The notes: a model not told the origin generated them from the letters alone. A stretch of DNA of 10,562 nt from a bacterium (GCA_024225875.1 JAAEMD010000223.1:1-10562); one strand, 5' to 3'; positions 1 through 7,169 are shown, counted from the stretch's first letter. Program-made: numbers and translations.

Positions 1-180
1 ATTCTTGTCGATCCGCAGGATTATCCTGTAGTTTATAAGAAGTTGATACTATTATATAAAAAGATACAGGCAGTTTATATTGATTTTTATGAGCATGCCC
101 GGACAATTGAAGAAGATTTTGTAGAATCTGATAATAAAAACGACTATGCTGTTAATAAAGGTGAAAATTGTGATTCCTGA
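1..180 (+). CDS. C-terminal end of an unrecognised protein (5' end outside window)
   Basis: The frame starting at base 1 is open for 59 codons and ends in TGA at 178-180. The peptide begins ILVDPQDYPVVYKKL and continues with a lysine-, tyrosine- and isoleucine-rich helical stretch, followed by an acidic, polar tail (EEDFVESDNKND) that looks disordered. The start and most of the protein lie upstream of the window. I do not recognise the family from this tail. It runs in the same direction as tatA, 89 bp upstream, with no clear terminator between them, so cotranscription is possible. That it is coding is inferred from the uninterrupted frame, its amino-acid composition and its position before a same-strand gene. 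Confidence 0.6.
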   Translation: MLVDPQDYPVVYKKLILLYKKIQAVYIDFYEHARTIEEDFVESDNKNDYAVNKGENCDS

Positions 181-257
181 GTCATATTATGATTCCATAG
201 ATGAGATCCATTACCGGGTGCTGTTTTAACATTATTACGAGAAATAATAATTTAACT

Positions 258-262
258 GGAGG
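258..262 (+). promoter_or_regulatory. Shine-Dalgarno box that fixes the tatA start
   Basis: GGAGG at 258-262 stands 7 nt before the ATG at 270. This selects 270 over an in-frame upstream ATG at 201, which would add 23 residues unlike any TatA N-terminus in front of the membrane helix. Confidence 0.85.
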
Positions 263-269
263 TGTTTTT

Positions 270-428
270 ATGTTTGGAACAACAGAAATAATAGTAGTTG
301 CTTTAGTTATATTTATATTATTTGGGGCAGCTGCAATACCTAAGTTTGCGAAATCTCTGGGACAGGCGAAATCTGAGTTTGAAAAGGCTGTAGAAGAAGG
401 TAAAAAGGATAGTGAAAATCAGAAATAA
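270..428 (+). CDS. tatA: Sec-independent protein translocase subunit TatA/TatE
   Basis: TatA oligomers form the pore of the twin-arginine pathway, which exports folded proteins across the cytoplasmic membrane together with TatC. The 52-residue product has the expected layout. A short periplasmic N-terminus (MFGTTE) is followed by one membrane helix (about residues 7-20). The conserved hinge Phe-Gly comes next (LFGAAAIPKFAKSLGQ), then an amphipathic helix (SLGQAKSEFEKAVEEG) and a short charged tail. The usual hinge reads FGPKKLPEL; here it is FGAAAIPKF, within family variation. The product is at the short end for TatA, since many are 55-90 residues, but nothing is missing. The start is set by the GGAGG box 7 nt upstream. 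No tatC or tatB is in the window, so its partner must be encoded elsewhere. The next gene starts 113 bp downstream. Confidence 0.9.
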   Translation: MFGTTEIIVVALVIFILFGAAAIPKFAKSLGQAKSEFEKAVEEGKKDSENQK

Positions 429-541
429 AAATTTTGCAATCTTATTTCAAATATGTTATTTAATAATAATTTAATTGTTTAGTTATCAAATTTTGTGATT
501 AGTAACTATATCTCATATTTAAGTTAAGGAGGTATAAATCA

Positions 542-1717
542 GTGAGTACAGTACTGATAATAGGTGCGGGAGCTGCCGGAAGTGTTGTAGTTAAAAAATG
601 CTGTAAGGCCCCTGATATTTTTTCTAAAGTTTGTCTTGCCAGTCGTACTATGTCAAAGTGTGAGAAACTAAAGAGTGAGTGTAATGATGAAATAGATATC
701 TTTCAGCTTGATGCAGATAACAGCAGGGCTGTTTATGAACTGATACAACACGTAAGACCGTCGCTGGTTATAAATATGGCTTTACCATACCAGGACTTAT
801 CTATTATGGAGGCCTGTCTGAAGGCAAAGACTCATTATATGGATACAGCTAATTATGAGCCGCCTGATGAAGCTAAGTTTTGTTATAAGTGGCAATGGGA
901 TTACCATGAAAAGTTTGTTGAACAGGGTATTATGGCTTTACTGGGATCTGGCTTTGATCCTGGTGTTACGAATGTTTTTTGTGCTTATGCTCAAAAACAT
1001 TTGTTTGATGAAATTAATTATATAGATATTGTGGATTGTAATGCAGGTGAACATGGTCATCCATTTGCTACTAACTTTAATCCGGAAATTAATATCAGAG
1101 AAATTACTCAGAAGGGTAAATACTGGAAAAATGGTGAATGGATAGAGATCCCTGCTATGTCTCAAAATCAAGTGATTGATTTTCCTGAAGTTGGTCCAAA
1201 AAAAGCATATCTTTTATACCATGAAGAGCTGGAGTCTTTAGTTAAAAATATTAAGGGTTTAAAACGTATTAGATTCTGGATGACTTTTTCTGAAAGTTAC
1301 CTTAAACATTTGGAAGTTTTACAAAATGTAGGTATGACCAGAATTGATCCTGTAGACTTTGAAGGCAAGAAAATCGTGCCCTTACATTTTTTAAAAACGC
1401 TGTTACCGGAACCATCATCTCTTGGTGAGAATTATAAAGGAAAAACTTCTATTGGCTGCATAATAGAAGGTATAAAAAACGGTAAGCATAAAAAGGTTTT
1501 TATATATAATGTTTGCTGCCATGAACAAAGTTATAAAGAAACAGGGGCTCAGGCAGTTTCTTATACAACCGGTGTTCCTGCTATGACAGGTGCTGTTATG
1601 ATAATAAAAGGAATCTGGCAGGGACAAGGTGTTTTTAATATGGAGTGTTTTGACCCGGACCCTTTTATGCAGGCGTTAAATGAATATGGACTACCATGGC
1701 ATATCAAGGAAATATAG
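542..1717 (+). CDS. Carboxynorspermidine synthase (carboxynorspermidine/carboxyspermidine dehydrogenase, saccharopine dehydrogenase-like)
   Basis: CANSDH reductively condenses L-aspartate beta-semialdehyde with 1,3-diaminopropane or putrescine, using NADPH, to give carboxynorspermidine or carboxyspermidine. It is the first step of the alternative polyamine route. The 391-residue length is normal. The N-terminus is a Rossmann fold with the dinucleotide motif GAGAAG (residues 8-13). Family-typical segments follow: GSGFDPGVTNVF (135-146), NAGEHGHPFATNFNPE (167-182) and YTTGVPAMTGA (341-351). The start is GTG at 542, supported by a strong AAGGAGGT at 526-533. The 3' end overlaps nspC by 22 bp, the usual gene order for this pathway, so the two are surely coexpressed. 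The specific diamine cannot be read from sequence. Saccharopine dehydrogenase proper is less likely because nspC is adjacent. Confidence 0.92.
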   Translation: MSTVLIIGAGAAGSVVVKKCCKAPDIFSKVCLASRTMSKCEKLKSECNDEIDIFQLDADNSRAVYELIQHVRPSLVINMALPYQDLSIMEACLKAKTHYMDTANYEPPDEAKFCYKWQWDYHEKFVEQGIMALLGSGFDPGVTNVFCAYAQKHLFDEINYIDIVDCNAGEHGHPFATNFNPEINIREITQKGKYWKNGEWIEIPAMSQNQVIDFPEVGPKKAYLLYHEELESLVKNIKGLKRIRFWMTFSESYLKHLEVLQNVGMTRIDPVDFEGKKIVPLHFLKTLLPEPSSLGENYKGKTSIGCIIEGIKNGKHKKVFIYNVCCHEQSYKETGAQAVSYTTGVPAMTGAVMIIKGIWQGQGVFNMECFDPDPFMQALNEYGLPWHIKEI

Positions 1718-2841
1718 GAAAGATTTTAGATAAAGTATCTACCCCTTCATATATTTGCGAAGAAGATATTTTAATCAATAACCTGGAAATACTTGATTCA
1801 ATAAAAAAAAGAACAGGCTGCAGGATTATTCTTGCCTTAAAGGCCTGCTCAATGTTCAGTATATTTCCGATTATTAGAAAATATCTTGATGGTACAACGG
1901 CAAGTTCATTAAATGAGGCCTGTTTAGGTGTCGATAAGTTTGGTAAGGAAGTTCATGTATGTATTCCTGCGTACAGGGAAGATGAATTTGAGCAAATCTC
2001 CAGTTATGCAGATCATATTACATTTAATTCTTTTGCCCAGTGGAAAAAATATAAACACAGGATAAAAGCGAATACATCTTCCGGTATAAGGATAAATCCT
2101 GAACTTTCTGTTGCTGAGGTTCCTGTATATGACCCTTGTGGACCTTTTTCAAGGTTAGGAGTCACTATAAAGGAATTTGAAAACGAGTGTCTTGATGGTA
2201 TAAGCGGTATTCACTTTCATACTTTATGTGAACAGAACACAGATGCGCTGGAGAGTACTTTAGATGTTGTTGAACAGAAGTTTGGTAAATACCTGAACCA
2301 GATGGAATGGTTGAACTTTGGTGGCGGTCATCATATAACAAGGTCAGATTATGATATTGATAAGCTGTGTTATTTGATAACCATGTTTAAAGAGAAATAT
2401 GATCTTGAAATTATTTTAGAACCCGGAGAAGCTGTTGTTCTGGATGCCGGGGTTCTTGTGTCTTCTATTTTGGATATTGTTCATAATGGTATGGATATAG
2501 TAATACTTGATACTTCTGCTGCTGCTCATATGCCGGATATTATTGAGGCTCCATACAGACCTGATATTATTGGGGCAGGGTATCCTGGTCAGTATCGATA
2601 CCTGTATAAAGTGACAGGTAATACCTGTCTGGCTGGTGATGTGATGGGTGACTATTCGTTTAATAAAAAGCTTCAGGCAGGAGACAGACTGGTGTTTACC
2701 AATATGATTTTATATACAATGGTCAAGAATAATACTTTTAATGGGATTAATTTGCCGTCTATAGGTATTTGTGACTATAATGGAAACTACAATTTAGTAA
2801 AGAACTTTAGTTACGAAGACTTTAAGAATAGATTGTCCTGA
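1696..2841 (+). CDS. nspC: Carboxynorspermidine/carboxyspermidine decarboxylase
   Basis: NspC is a PLP-dependent fold-type III (alanine-racemase-like) decarboxylase. It converts carboxynorspermidine or carboxyspermidine to norspermidine or spermidine in the cytosol. The 381-residue product carries the PLP lysine in LALKA (K49), DGTTASSLNEA (65-75), HFHTLCEQ (173-180) and the phosphate-binding GGGHH (209-213). It also has LEPGEA (241-246) and the C-terminal active-site segment CLAGD (311-315), all characteristic of NspC rather than ornithine or diaminopimelate decarboxylase. Length is typical. The ATG at 1696 lies inside the end of the preceding gene (22-bp overlap) and has no good Shine-Dalgarno box, so translation is probably coupled. 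Family alignment puts the conserved TPSY about 17 residues from this start, which is slightly long but acceptable. The antiporter gene converges from downstream with an 81-bp gap. Confidence 0.93.
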   Translation: MAYQGNIGKILDKVSTPSYICEEDILINNLEILDSIKKRTGCRIILALKACSMFSIFPIIRKYLDGTTASSLNEACLGVDKFGKEVHVCIPAYREDEFEQISSYADHITFNSFAQWKKYKHRIKANTSSGIRINPELSVAEVPVYDPCGPFSRLGVTIKEFENECLDGISGIHFHTLCEQNTDALESTLDVVEQKFGKYLNQMEWLNFGGGHHITRSDYDIDKLCYLITMFKEKYDLEIILEPGEAVVLDAGVLVSSILDIVHNGMDIVILDTSAAAHMPDIIEAPYRPDIIGAGYPGQYRYLYKVTGNTCLAGDVMGDYSFNKKLQAGDRLVFTNMILYTMVKNNTFNGINLPSIGICDYNGNYNLVKNFSYEDFKNRLS

Positions 2842-2922
2842 TACTGCTCAGCAGATAGCGGCCATATTTTTTTCGGAATAAATATAATAAATAAATAAAA
2901 TGTTGTCCAGGTCAGCTTAATT

Positions 2923-4695
2923 CTAAACCAGGCTAAGCAGGGTTTGTCCGGTACGGGGTATAATATCTTTGTCCTGAGAATAGACAAGCATATGTTTATT
3001 CCTGGTAATAATTATCATTGGAACTGCTTTGGGGTACTGTTTCATAAAGTCATTAAAGGTATATTTTTTTGTCAGCTTTATAGCTTTTATGTCAGCCCCT
3101 GCTGTAAAACGTGTTGATAAATAAGCAAAGGTATTTGACCTGCCAAATAAAATCCGGCCCTTATTGATATCAATATTTGCTATATTTTTGTCTTCTGCAG
3201 GCAACCTGTAAATACCTCTGTATCCAAATAGATTTGAGTATTCCATAGAAGCTAAAATATTTAACTCATCATTATTAGTCAGAGCTAATAATCGACCAAA
3301 ATCATTTGACTCAACTATGTCTAATACTTTTCTGGACAAAACACTGCCATGTATTACAGGTAAAGACTCCAGCCTGGAGTCAATAACATTCTGTCTGTTG
3401 GAATCAACTAATAAAACAGAAATCCCTTCCTTATGTAAAATCCTGGCTAACTTCCTTGACCATTTTTGGGCACCTGCTACCAGTACTCCGTATTTTCTTG
3501 GCTGGACAACATTTAACATGTTTGCAATGTAGGTTGATGTGAAAGCATATAAAATTACTGTCACAATAATGACAAGAAAAGTAACAGGAACCAACTGACT
3601 GGCCTCAGAGTAACCAAGTTTTTCCAGCCTCATGGCAAATAAACCTGATACTGCTGCTGCAATAATACCCCTGGGTGCCATCCATGAAATAAATAGCCGG
3701 CCCTTAAAATTTAAATTTGATCTGAAACTTGATATAAAAACAGCCGCTGGTCTGGCAATAAATACAATAACTAAGATAAATAACAAGCTCCTTAAATGAA
3801 TATATGCCAGTAAATCTCCTATTTTTAGTCTTAGAGCAAGGACTATAAAAACAGAAGACAGTAAAAGAACCACCAGATTCTTCTTAAAAGTAACAATGTT
3901 TTTAACATCAATAGTTTTCTGATTTGCCAGAAAAATCCCCATAACAGTTACAGAAAATAATCCTGACTCAGACTGGATAAGGTTTGAAACTGTAAATATT
4001 GCAACAACAACTACAAAAGTCATAGCCTCCTGCAGAAAATCCGGTACCATATGTTTATTAATTAAAGATATCATTACAAGAGCGCCCATCAAGCCGATTA
4101 CGCCACCCAGTATAACCATTTTAATAATTACCAGTAAAACTACACTAACTGCTATCTCAACATTTCCAGCAGTAATGACCTTGTAAACAAGTACTGCAAG
4201 TATAGCTCCAACAGGATCTACTATAATGCTCTCCCATTTTAAAATTGAAGCAATATGCCTCTTAGGATGAACATGCTTTAATAACGGTGTTATTACAGTC
4301 GGGCCAGTAACTATCAGGATAGCGCCAAGCAGAACTGAAAGTTTATAAGACATTCCTAAAATATAATGTGCTGCTGCTGTAATTATTATCCAGGTAACTA
4401 TTGAGCCATAAAAAACCAGATTTCTTACAACACTTCCAAAATCTTTCAGCTCAGATATCTTTAGTCCCAGCCCGCCCTCAAATAAAATTATCGCCACGCA
4501 TAGAGAAACAAGAGGAAGAATCATATCACTGTAAATAAAATCAGGGTTTAAAATTCCCAGAACAGGGCCTACAATGATTCCTCCGATAAGTAATAACAGA
4601 ATAGAAGGAACTCTAAAACGCCATGCTAACCATTGAGCCAGGATACCAATTATTGGAATACTGGAGATTTCCATAATCAGTTTTTCGGTTGCCAT
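2923..4695 (-). CDS. Monovalent cation:proton antiporter (CPA family, NhaP-like) with C-terminal TrkA-N/RCK domain
   Basis: This membrane antiporter exchanges cytoplasmic Na+ (or K+) for external H+ and serves pH and salt homeostasis. The first about 395 of 590 residues contain some 12-13 hydrophobic segments. Known family signatures are LFEGGLGL (71-78), VTGPTVITPLL (129-139), ESIIVDPVGAILA (155-167) and WMAPRGIIAAAVSG (338-351). D160 in VDP is the likely ion-binding carboxylate. Residues about 402-500 form a Rossmann-like TrkA-N domain that likely senses a nucleotide. Its glycine motif is the degenerate VAGAQKWSRKLA instead of GxGxxG, followed by LLVDSNRQNV. I believe this variant is usual in this antiporter subfamily. 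The start is supported by AAGGAG (complement of 4701-4706), 5 nt from the ATG. Ion preference and the bound ligand are not readable from sequence. Confidence 0.9.
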   Translation of the reverse strand: MATEKLIMEISSIPIIGILAQWLAWRFRVPSILLLLIGGIIVGPVLGILNPDFIYSDMILPLVSLCVAIILFEGGLGLKISELKDFGSVVRNLVFYGSIVTWIIITAAAHYILGMSYKLSVLLGAILIVTGPTVITPLLKHVHPKRHIASILKWESIIVDPVGAILAVLVYKVITAGNVEIAVSVVLLVIIKMVILGGVIGLMGALVMISLINKHMVPDFLQEAMTFVVVVAIFTVSNLIQSESGLFSVTVMGIFLANQKTIDVKNIVTFKKNLVVLLLSSVFIVLALRLKIGDLLAYIHLRSLLFILVIVFIARPAAVFISSFRSNLNFKGRLFISWMAPRGIIAAAVSGLFAMRLEKLGYSEASQLVPVTFLVIIVTVILYAFTSTYIANMLNVVQPRKYGVLVAGAQKWSRKLARILHKEGISVLLVDSNRQNVIDSRLESLPVIHGSVLSRKVLDIVESNDFGRLLALTNNDELNILASMEYSNLFGYRGIYRLPAEDKNIANIDINKGRILFGRSNTFAYLSTRFTAGADIKAIKLTKKYTFNDFMKQYPKAVPMIIITRNKHMLVYSQDKDIIPRTGQTLLSLV

Positions 4696-4724
4696 TTGAT
4701 CTCCTTAAAACTTTTGTTGATCAG

Positions 4725-4753
4725 ACTATAGCTGTTCCAAAGTAAAATGTCCG
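4725..4753 (-). promoter_or_regulatory. Putative sigma-70-type promoter of the antiporter gene
   Basis: On the minus strand the sequence reads CGGACA (-35, 4 of 6), then a 17-bp spacer, then TATAGT (-10, 5 of 6 to TATAAT; complement of 4725-4730). It lies in the left arm of the inverted repeat and points to the antiporter start at 4695, predicting a leader of about 20-25 nt that contains the AAGGAG box. Confidence 0.45.
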
Positions 4754-4817
4754 CCACTTAAAGTTCTCCAATGACTTCGTTTATGTACGTTTGTGAAACT
4801 GCACTCAGCCATTTGAA

Positions 4818-4846
4818 CGGACAGTTCAATTTGTACCAGCTATACT
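4818..4846 (+). promoter_or_regulatory. Putative promoter facing the glycosidase gene, mirror image of the antiporter promoter
   Basis: CGGACA (4818-4823), a 17-bp spacer and TATACT (4841-4846, 5 of 6) form the same arrangement as in the left arm, pointing to the gene starting at 4935. The predicted leader would be about 80 nt and would include the 7-5-7 inverted repeat at 4877-4895. An alternative, closer promoter is TTTACA (4885-4890), 18 bp, GATAAC (4909-4914). Confidence 0.4.
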
Positions 4847-4876
4847 GATATTTTTATGTTAAAACAGTTTTTAAAT

Positions 4877-4895
4877 TAATTTGTTTTACAAATTA
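4877..4895. repeat. Perfect 7-bp inverted repeat in the glycosidase leader (candidate operator)
   Basis: TAATTTG, a 5-nt spacer TTTTA, then CAAATTA form a perfect dyad 40 bp upstream of the ATG at 4935. It overlaps the possible -35 element TTTACA (4885-4890). Its size and position fit a repressor or activator site. As an RNA hairpin it would be weak because the stem has only one G-C pair. Confidence 0.35.
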
Positions 4896-4934
4896 TACTT
4901 TTTTATCAGATAACGTAAAGTTATAATTATATAT

Positions 4935-6122
4935 ATGTTGAATATTATATCAAAATATTTGAATTTCTTCTCTCAAACAAAAGACAACTATGAAATCATA
5001 GAACAGGCATTTGATATTTCACTGAACACGTTAAGAAAACGTTACACATCAACCGGAATCACAGCAGGTAAAACTCATTTTTCTGATATCTGGTTACGTG
5101 ACAGCTGTTATGCTTCTTTTGGCAGCCTGGCGGTTAGAGACTACGATATTGTCAGAACAAACCTTATAACTAATCTTACATATGCAAAAAAGAATGGACA
5201 GATACCATTAAGGATTGGACAAAAGTATATGCTTTTAAAGTTTATGGGCTTTAAAGGTAAATCAAAGCCCCGATATATTGAAGATAAAGGAGTATCAATA
5301 CCCACAGATGGTAACTCACTTTTTATTATTACGGCAGAAGCATATATATCATTATCACGAGATAAAAATTTCGCAATTGAATATTTCGATAAATTGAAAA
5401 CTATTCTTGAATGGAATTTTTCAATGGACGAAGACAGTGACCTGTTAATAGAAGAAGGGCCTTATGCCGGCTGGGCAGACAGCTTGAAAAAAAGGGGTAA
5501 AGTCCTGTATACCAATGTTTTACATTTTAAAGCTGTTGATAGTTTTGCTAAAATCTGTTCTTTAATTAATAAAAAAGATGATCAGAAACATTATGAGCGT
5601 TTAAGAAACCTGATAAGAAAAGGTATTACAGAAAGATTCTGGAATAGATCATATTTTATTGACTGGATACATCGTCATAAACACATGTATTTCTCAACCG
5701 ATGGTAATGTTCTGGCAATAATATTCGGGCTGGCAGATAAAGAACAGGCTCTTAAAATTCAGAGCTGTATTCATAATTTTGATCTGGACCATACATTCAG
5801 TACAAAATCAAATTTTCCTGAATATAGATTCAGACATATTTTTCCGCTGTTTTATCCTATAAGGATTCCTGACTATCATAACGGCCTGCAATGGCTGTGG
5901 CTGGGTTGTGCGGATGCTATTGCCAAACAACGGACAGGATTAAAACAGGACGCTTATGAACTCCTGATAAGAATAGCAAAGAAAATAGTAGAGTATAAAG
6001 GTGTTTATGAAGTATATCAGGACGGAAAACCTTTAAAACGTATTTTTTATAAAAGTGAGCAGGGCTTTGCCTGGTCTTCAGGAATGTTTGTCTGGGCCTG
6101 TAAAGAACTGGGGATTAAATGA
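4935..6122 (+). CDS. Amylo-alpha-1,6-glucosidase-like (alpha/alpha)6-barrel glycoside hydrolase
   Basis: The 395-residue protein resembles the catalytic (alpha/alpha)6 barrel of glycogen-debranching-type glucosidases. Visible family features are a conserved Asp/Arg-rich loop DIWLRDSC (51-58), TDGNSL (124-129) and GPYAGWADSLKKRG (175-188) with N194. Further on are STDGNVLAI (254-262), HNGLQWLWLG (315-324) and the C-terminal SEQGFAWSSGMFVWA (374-388). D182 and either E359 or E375 are plausible acid/base residues by analogy, not proven. There is no signal peptide, so it should act in the cytosol on glucan or an oligosaccharide. The glucanotransferase domain of full debranching enzymes is absent. 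No Shine-Dalgarno box precedes the ATG, while TATAAT lies at 4922-4927. The next gene converges with 6 bp between stops. The substrate is unknown. Confidence 0.75.
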   Translation: MLNIISKYLNFFSQTKDNYEIIEQAFDISLNTLRKRYTSTGITAGKTHFSDIWLRDSCYASFGSLAVRDYDIVRTNLITNLTYAKKNGQIPLRIGQKYMLLKFMGFKGKSKPRYIEDKGVSIPTDGNSLFIITAEAYISLSRDKNFAIEYFDKLKTILEWNFSMDEDSDLLIEEGPYAGWADSLKKRGKVLYTNVLHFKAVDSFAKICSLINKKDDQKHYERLRNLIRKGITERFWNRSYFIDWIHRHKHMYFSTDGNVLAIIFGLADKEQALKIQSCIHNFDLDHTFSTKSNFPEYRFRHIFPLFYPIRIPDYHNGLQWLWLGCADAIAKQRTGLKQDAYELLIRIAKKIVEYKGVYEVYQDGKPLKRIFYKSEQGFAWSSGMFVWACKELGIK

Positions 6123-6128
6123 AATATT

Positions 6129-7169
6129 TTATGACTCTTTTTTCAATAAAGGATTAGATTCTACGGCTACCTGCCAGTAATAGTATTTTAATTTTTCCAT
6201 ATAAGCAGATATCTCATATTTTGAAGCTAAAATATCTGACTCATTTTGCCAGTTAGAAAGGTAAGTCTTATCGCTGTACAGTTTTTTTATGCAGTCGGTA
6301 AAATCATTTGCATTTCGACCCTTGAGATAATGGGTAAAAAGTGAAGATGGGTACTCCACATTATCTCTTAAAACCAGCGGTAGTTTAAGAGAGCTGGCTT
6401 CAATAGTAGCAAAAGCAAAATTCTCCTGATAAGAAGGCATAAAATATATATCAGCTGCTGCATAAATGCCTGGCATATCCTGAAAATCAACTATGCCCGG
6501 GAAAATAGTATTGTCTGATGCTTCATCTACTGCTTTTGTCATATTATCATAATCAGCTGTTAACCTTCCAAAAGGTCTGCCTCCAACCCAGACAAATTTA
6601 ATGTCAGGTAGATTACGGGCTGTCTCCAGAAAATCATAAATACCTTTTCTAGGCTGGATTTGTCCTACACAAAGAGCTATAAAATCACTGTCAGATAATT
6701 TGAATTTTTTTCTGAATCGCTTTCGTAAATCCCTGTCCTTTTTAAACTTTGTTCTATCAACACTGTTACAAAGTACCTGGATTTCTGAATTAACGCCAAT
6801 CTTTTCCAACTCACTTTTAACTAAAGGAGAAACAGCTATAACCATTCTGGCTCTGTTATAAATAAATTTTAAATACCACCTGGCTAAAGGTTTCCACAGG
6901 CTGCTGAATATAAGGCTGCCTGTAAAAGAGTCAGGAACAACATGTGCTGAAATAATAAGTTTCCTGTTATATAAAAAAGATAACCACATACATTTAACAC
7001 CAATAGAATGAGTGTGAATAACATCACAGTTACCTGAATCATCATTTACAGACAAGTCTATATCTTTTTCTTTTTTTAGATTATCAACAGCCTCTAAAAA
7101 AGCAGTGTAAACACCGTTGGCCTCTCCAATAAAATTCTCAGCTACAAGGTTTAATTTTATTTTTTTCAT
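6129..7169 (-). CDS. GT4-family glycosyltransferase, possibly diglucosyl-diacylglycerol (second sugar) synthase
   Basis: This 346-residue retaining GT-B enzyme has an acceptor-side N-domain with VIHTHSIGVKC (50-60) and SAHVVPDSF (74-82). The donor-side C-domain has VGQIQPRKGIYDFLETA (168-184), VWVGG (193-197) and the EX7E motif ENFAFATIE (E249 to E257). The PRKGI-DF pattern and short length resemble processive diacylglycerol glucosyltransferases that add a second sugar (CpoA/alDGS type). Another GT4 role, such as exopolysaccharide synthesis, remains possible. The start ATG is preceded by GAGGAG a few bases upstream on the minus strand. It is divergent from the MGS-like GT4 gene across a 92-bp gap, which suggests a two-step glycolipid pathway. 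The function is inferred; the GT4 fold assignment is secure. Confidence 0.8.
   Translation of the reverse strand: MKKIKLNLVAENFIGEANGVYTAFLEAVDNLKKEKDIDLSVNDDSGNCDVIHTHSIGVKCMWLSFLYNRKLIISAHVVPDSFTGSLIFSSLWKPLARWYLKFIYNRARMVIAVSPLVKSELEKIGVNSEIQVLCNSVDRTKFKKDRDLRKRFRKKFKLSDSDFIALCVGQIQPRKGIYDFLETARNLPDIKFVWVGGRPFGRLTADYDNMTKAVDEASDNTIFPGIVDFQDMPGIYAAADIYFMPSYQENFAFATIEASSLKLPLVLRDNVEYPSSLFTHYLKGRNANDFTDCIKKLYSDKTYLSNWQNESDILASKYEISAYMEKLKYYYWQVAVESNPLLKKES

Larger units (their letters stand above)
4720..4849. repeat. Long imperfect inverted repeat between divergent genes (MITE-like or mirror-symmetric promoter)
   Basis: The left arm at 4727-4753 (beginning TATAGCTG and ending GTCCG) matches the reverse complement of the right arm at 4818-4844 at 22 of 27 positions without gaps. 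The shared core is TATAGCTG, AAA and GTCCG at identical spacing. Five further bases (ATCAG / CTGAT, 4720-4724 and 4845-4849) also pair if a 2-bp insertion is allowed on the left. The 64-bp centre is not symmetric and looks less AT-rich than the flanks. The arms end in TATA on both outer sides. This could be a small non-autonomous element with TA-type ends or a dyad regulatory region. No second copy is visible in this window, and no clear longer target duplication is seen. Confidence 0.6.

Noticed and set aside
201..269. Upstream start extending TatA to 75 residues
   Set aside because: The extra 23 residues are unlike TatA N-termini, and the GGAGG box lies just before the ATG at 270.
401..541. 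Candidate -35/-10 boxes for the polyamine operon (such as TTGTGA at 493-498)
   Set aside because: No partner -10 at 16-18 bp matches better than three of six positions, so no promoter call is justified.
2844..2873. Possible rho-independent terminator after nspC (CTGC-TCA-GCAG and a run of seven T)
   Set aside because: The stem is only 4 bp and is separated from the T-run by 12 bases, so it does not form a canonical terminator.
3317..3532. Plus-strand open frame inside the antiporter gene, and similar open frames opposite the synthase, glycosyltransferase and pepA genes
   Set aside because: They are antisense shadows of well-supported genes, with no ribosome binding sites or recognisable protein features.
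4769..4846. 25-codon open frame inside the inverted-repeat region
   Set aside because: It has no ribosome binding site, and the non-random structure is better explained by the inverted arms and promoter boxes.
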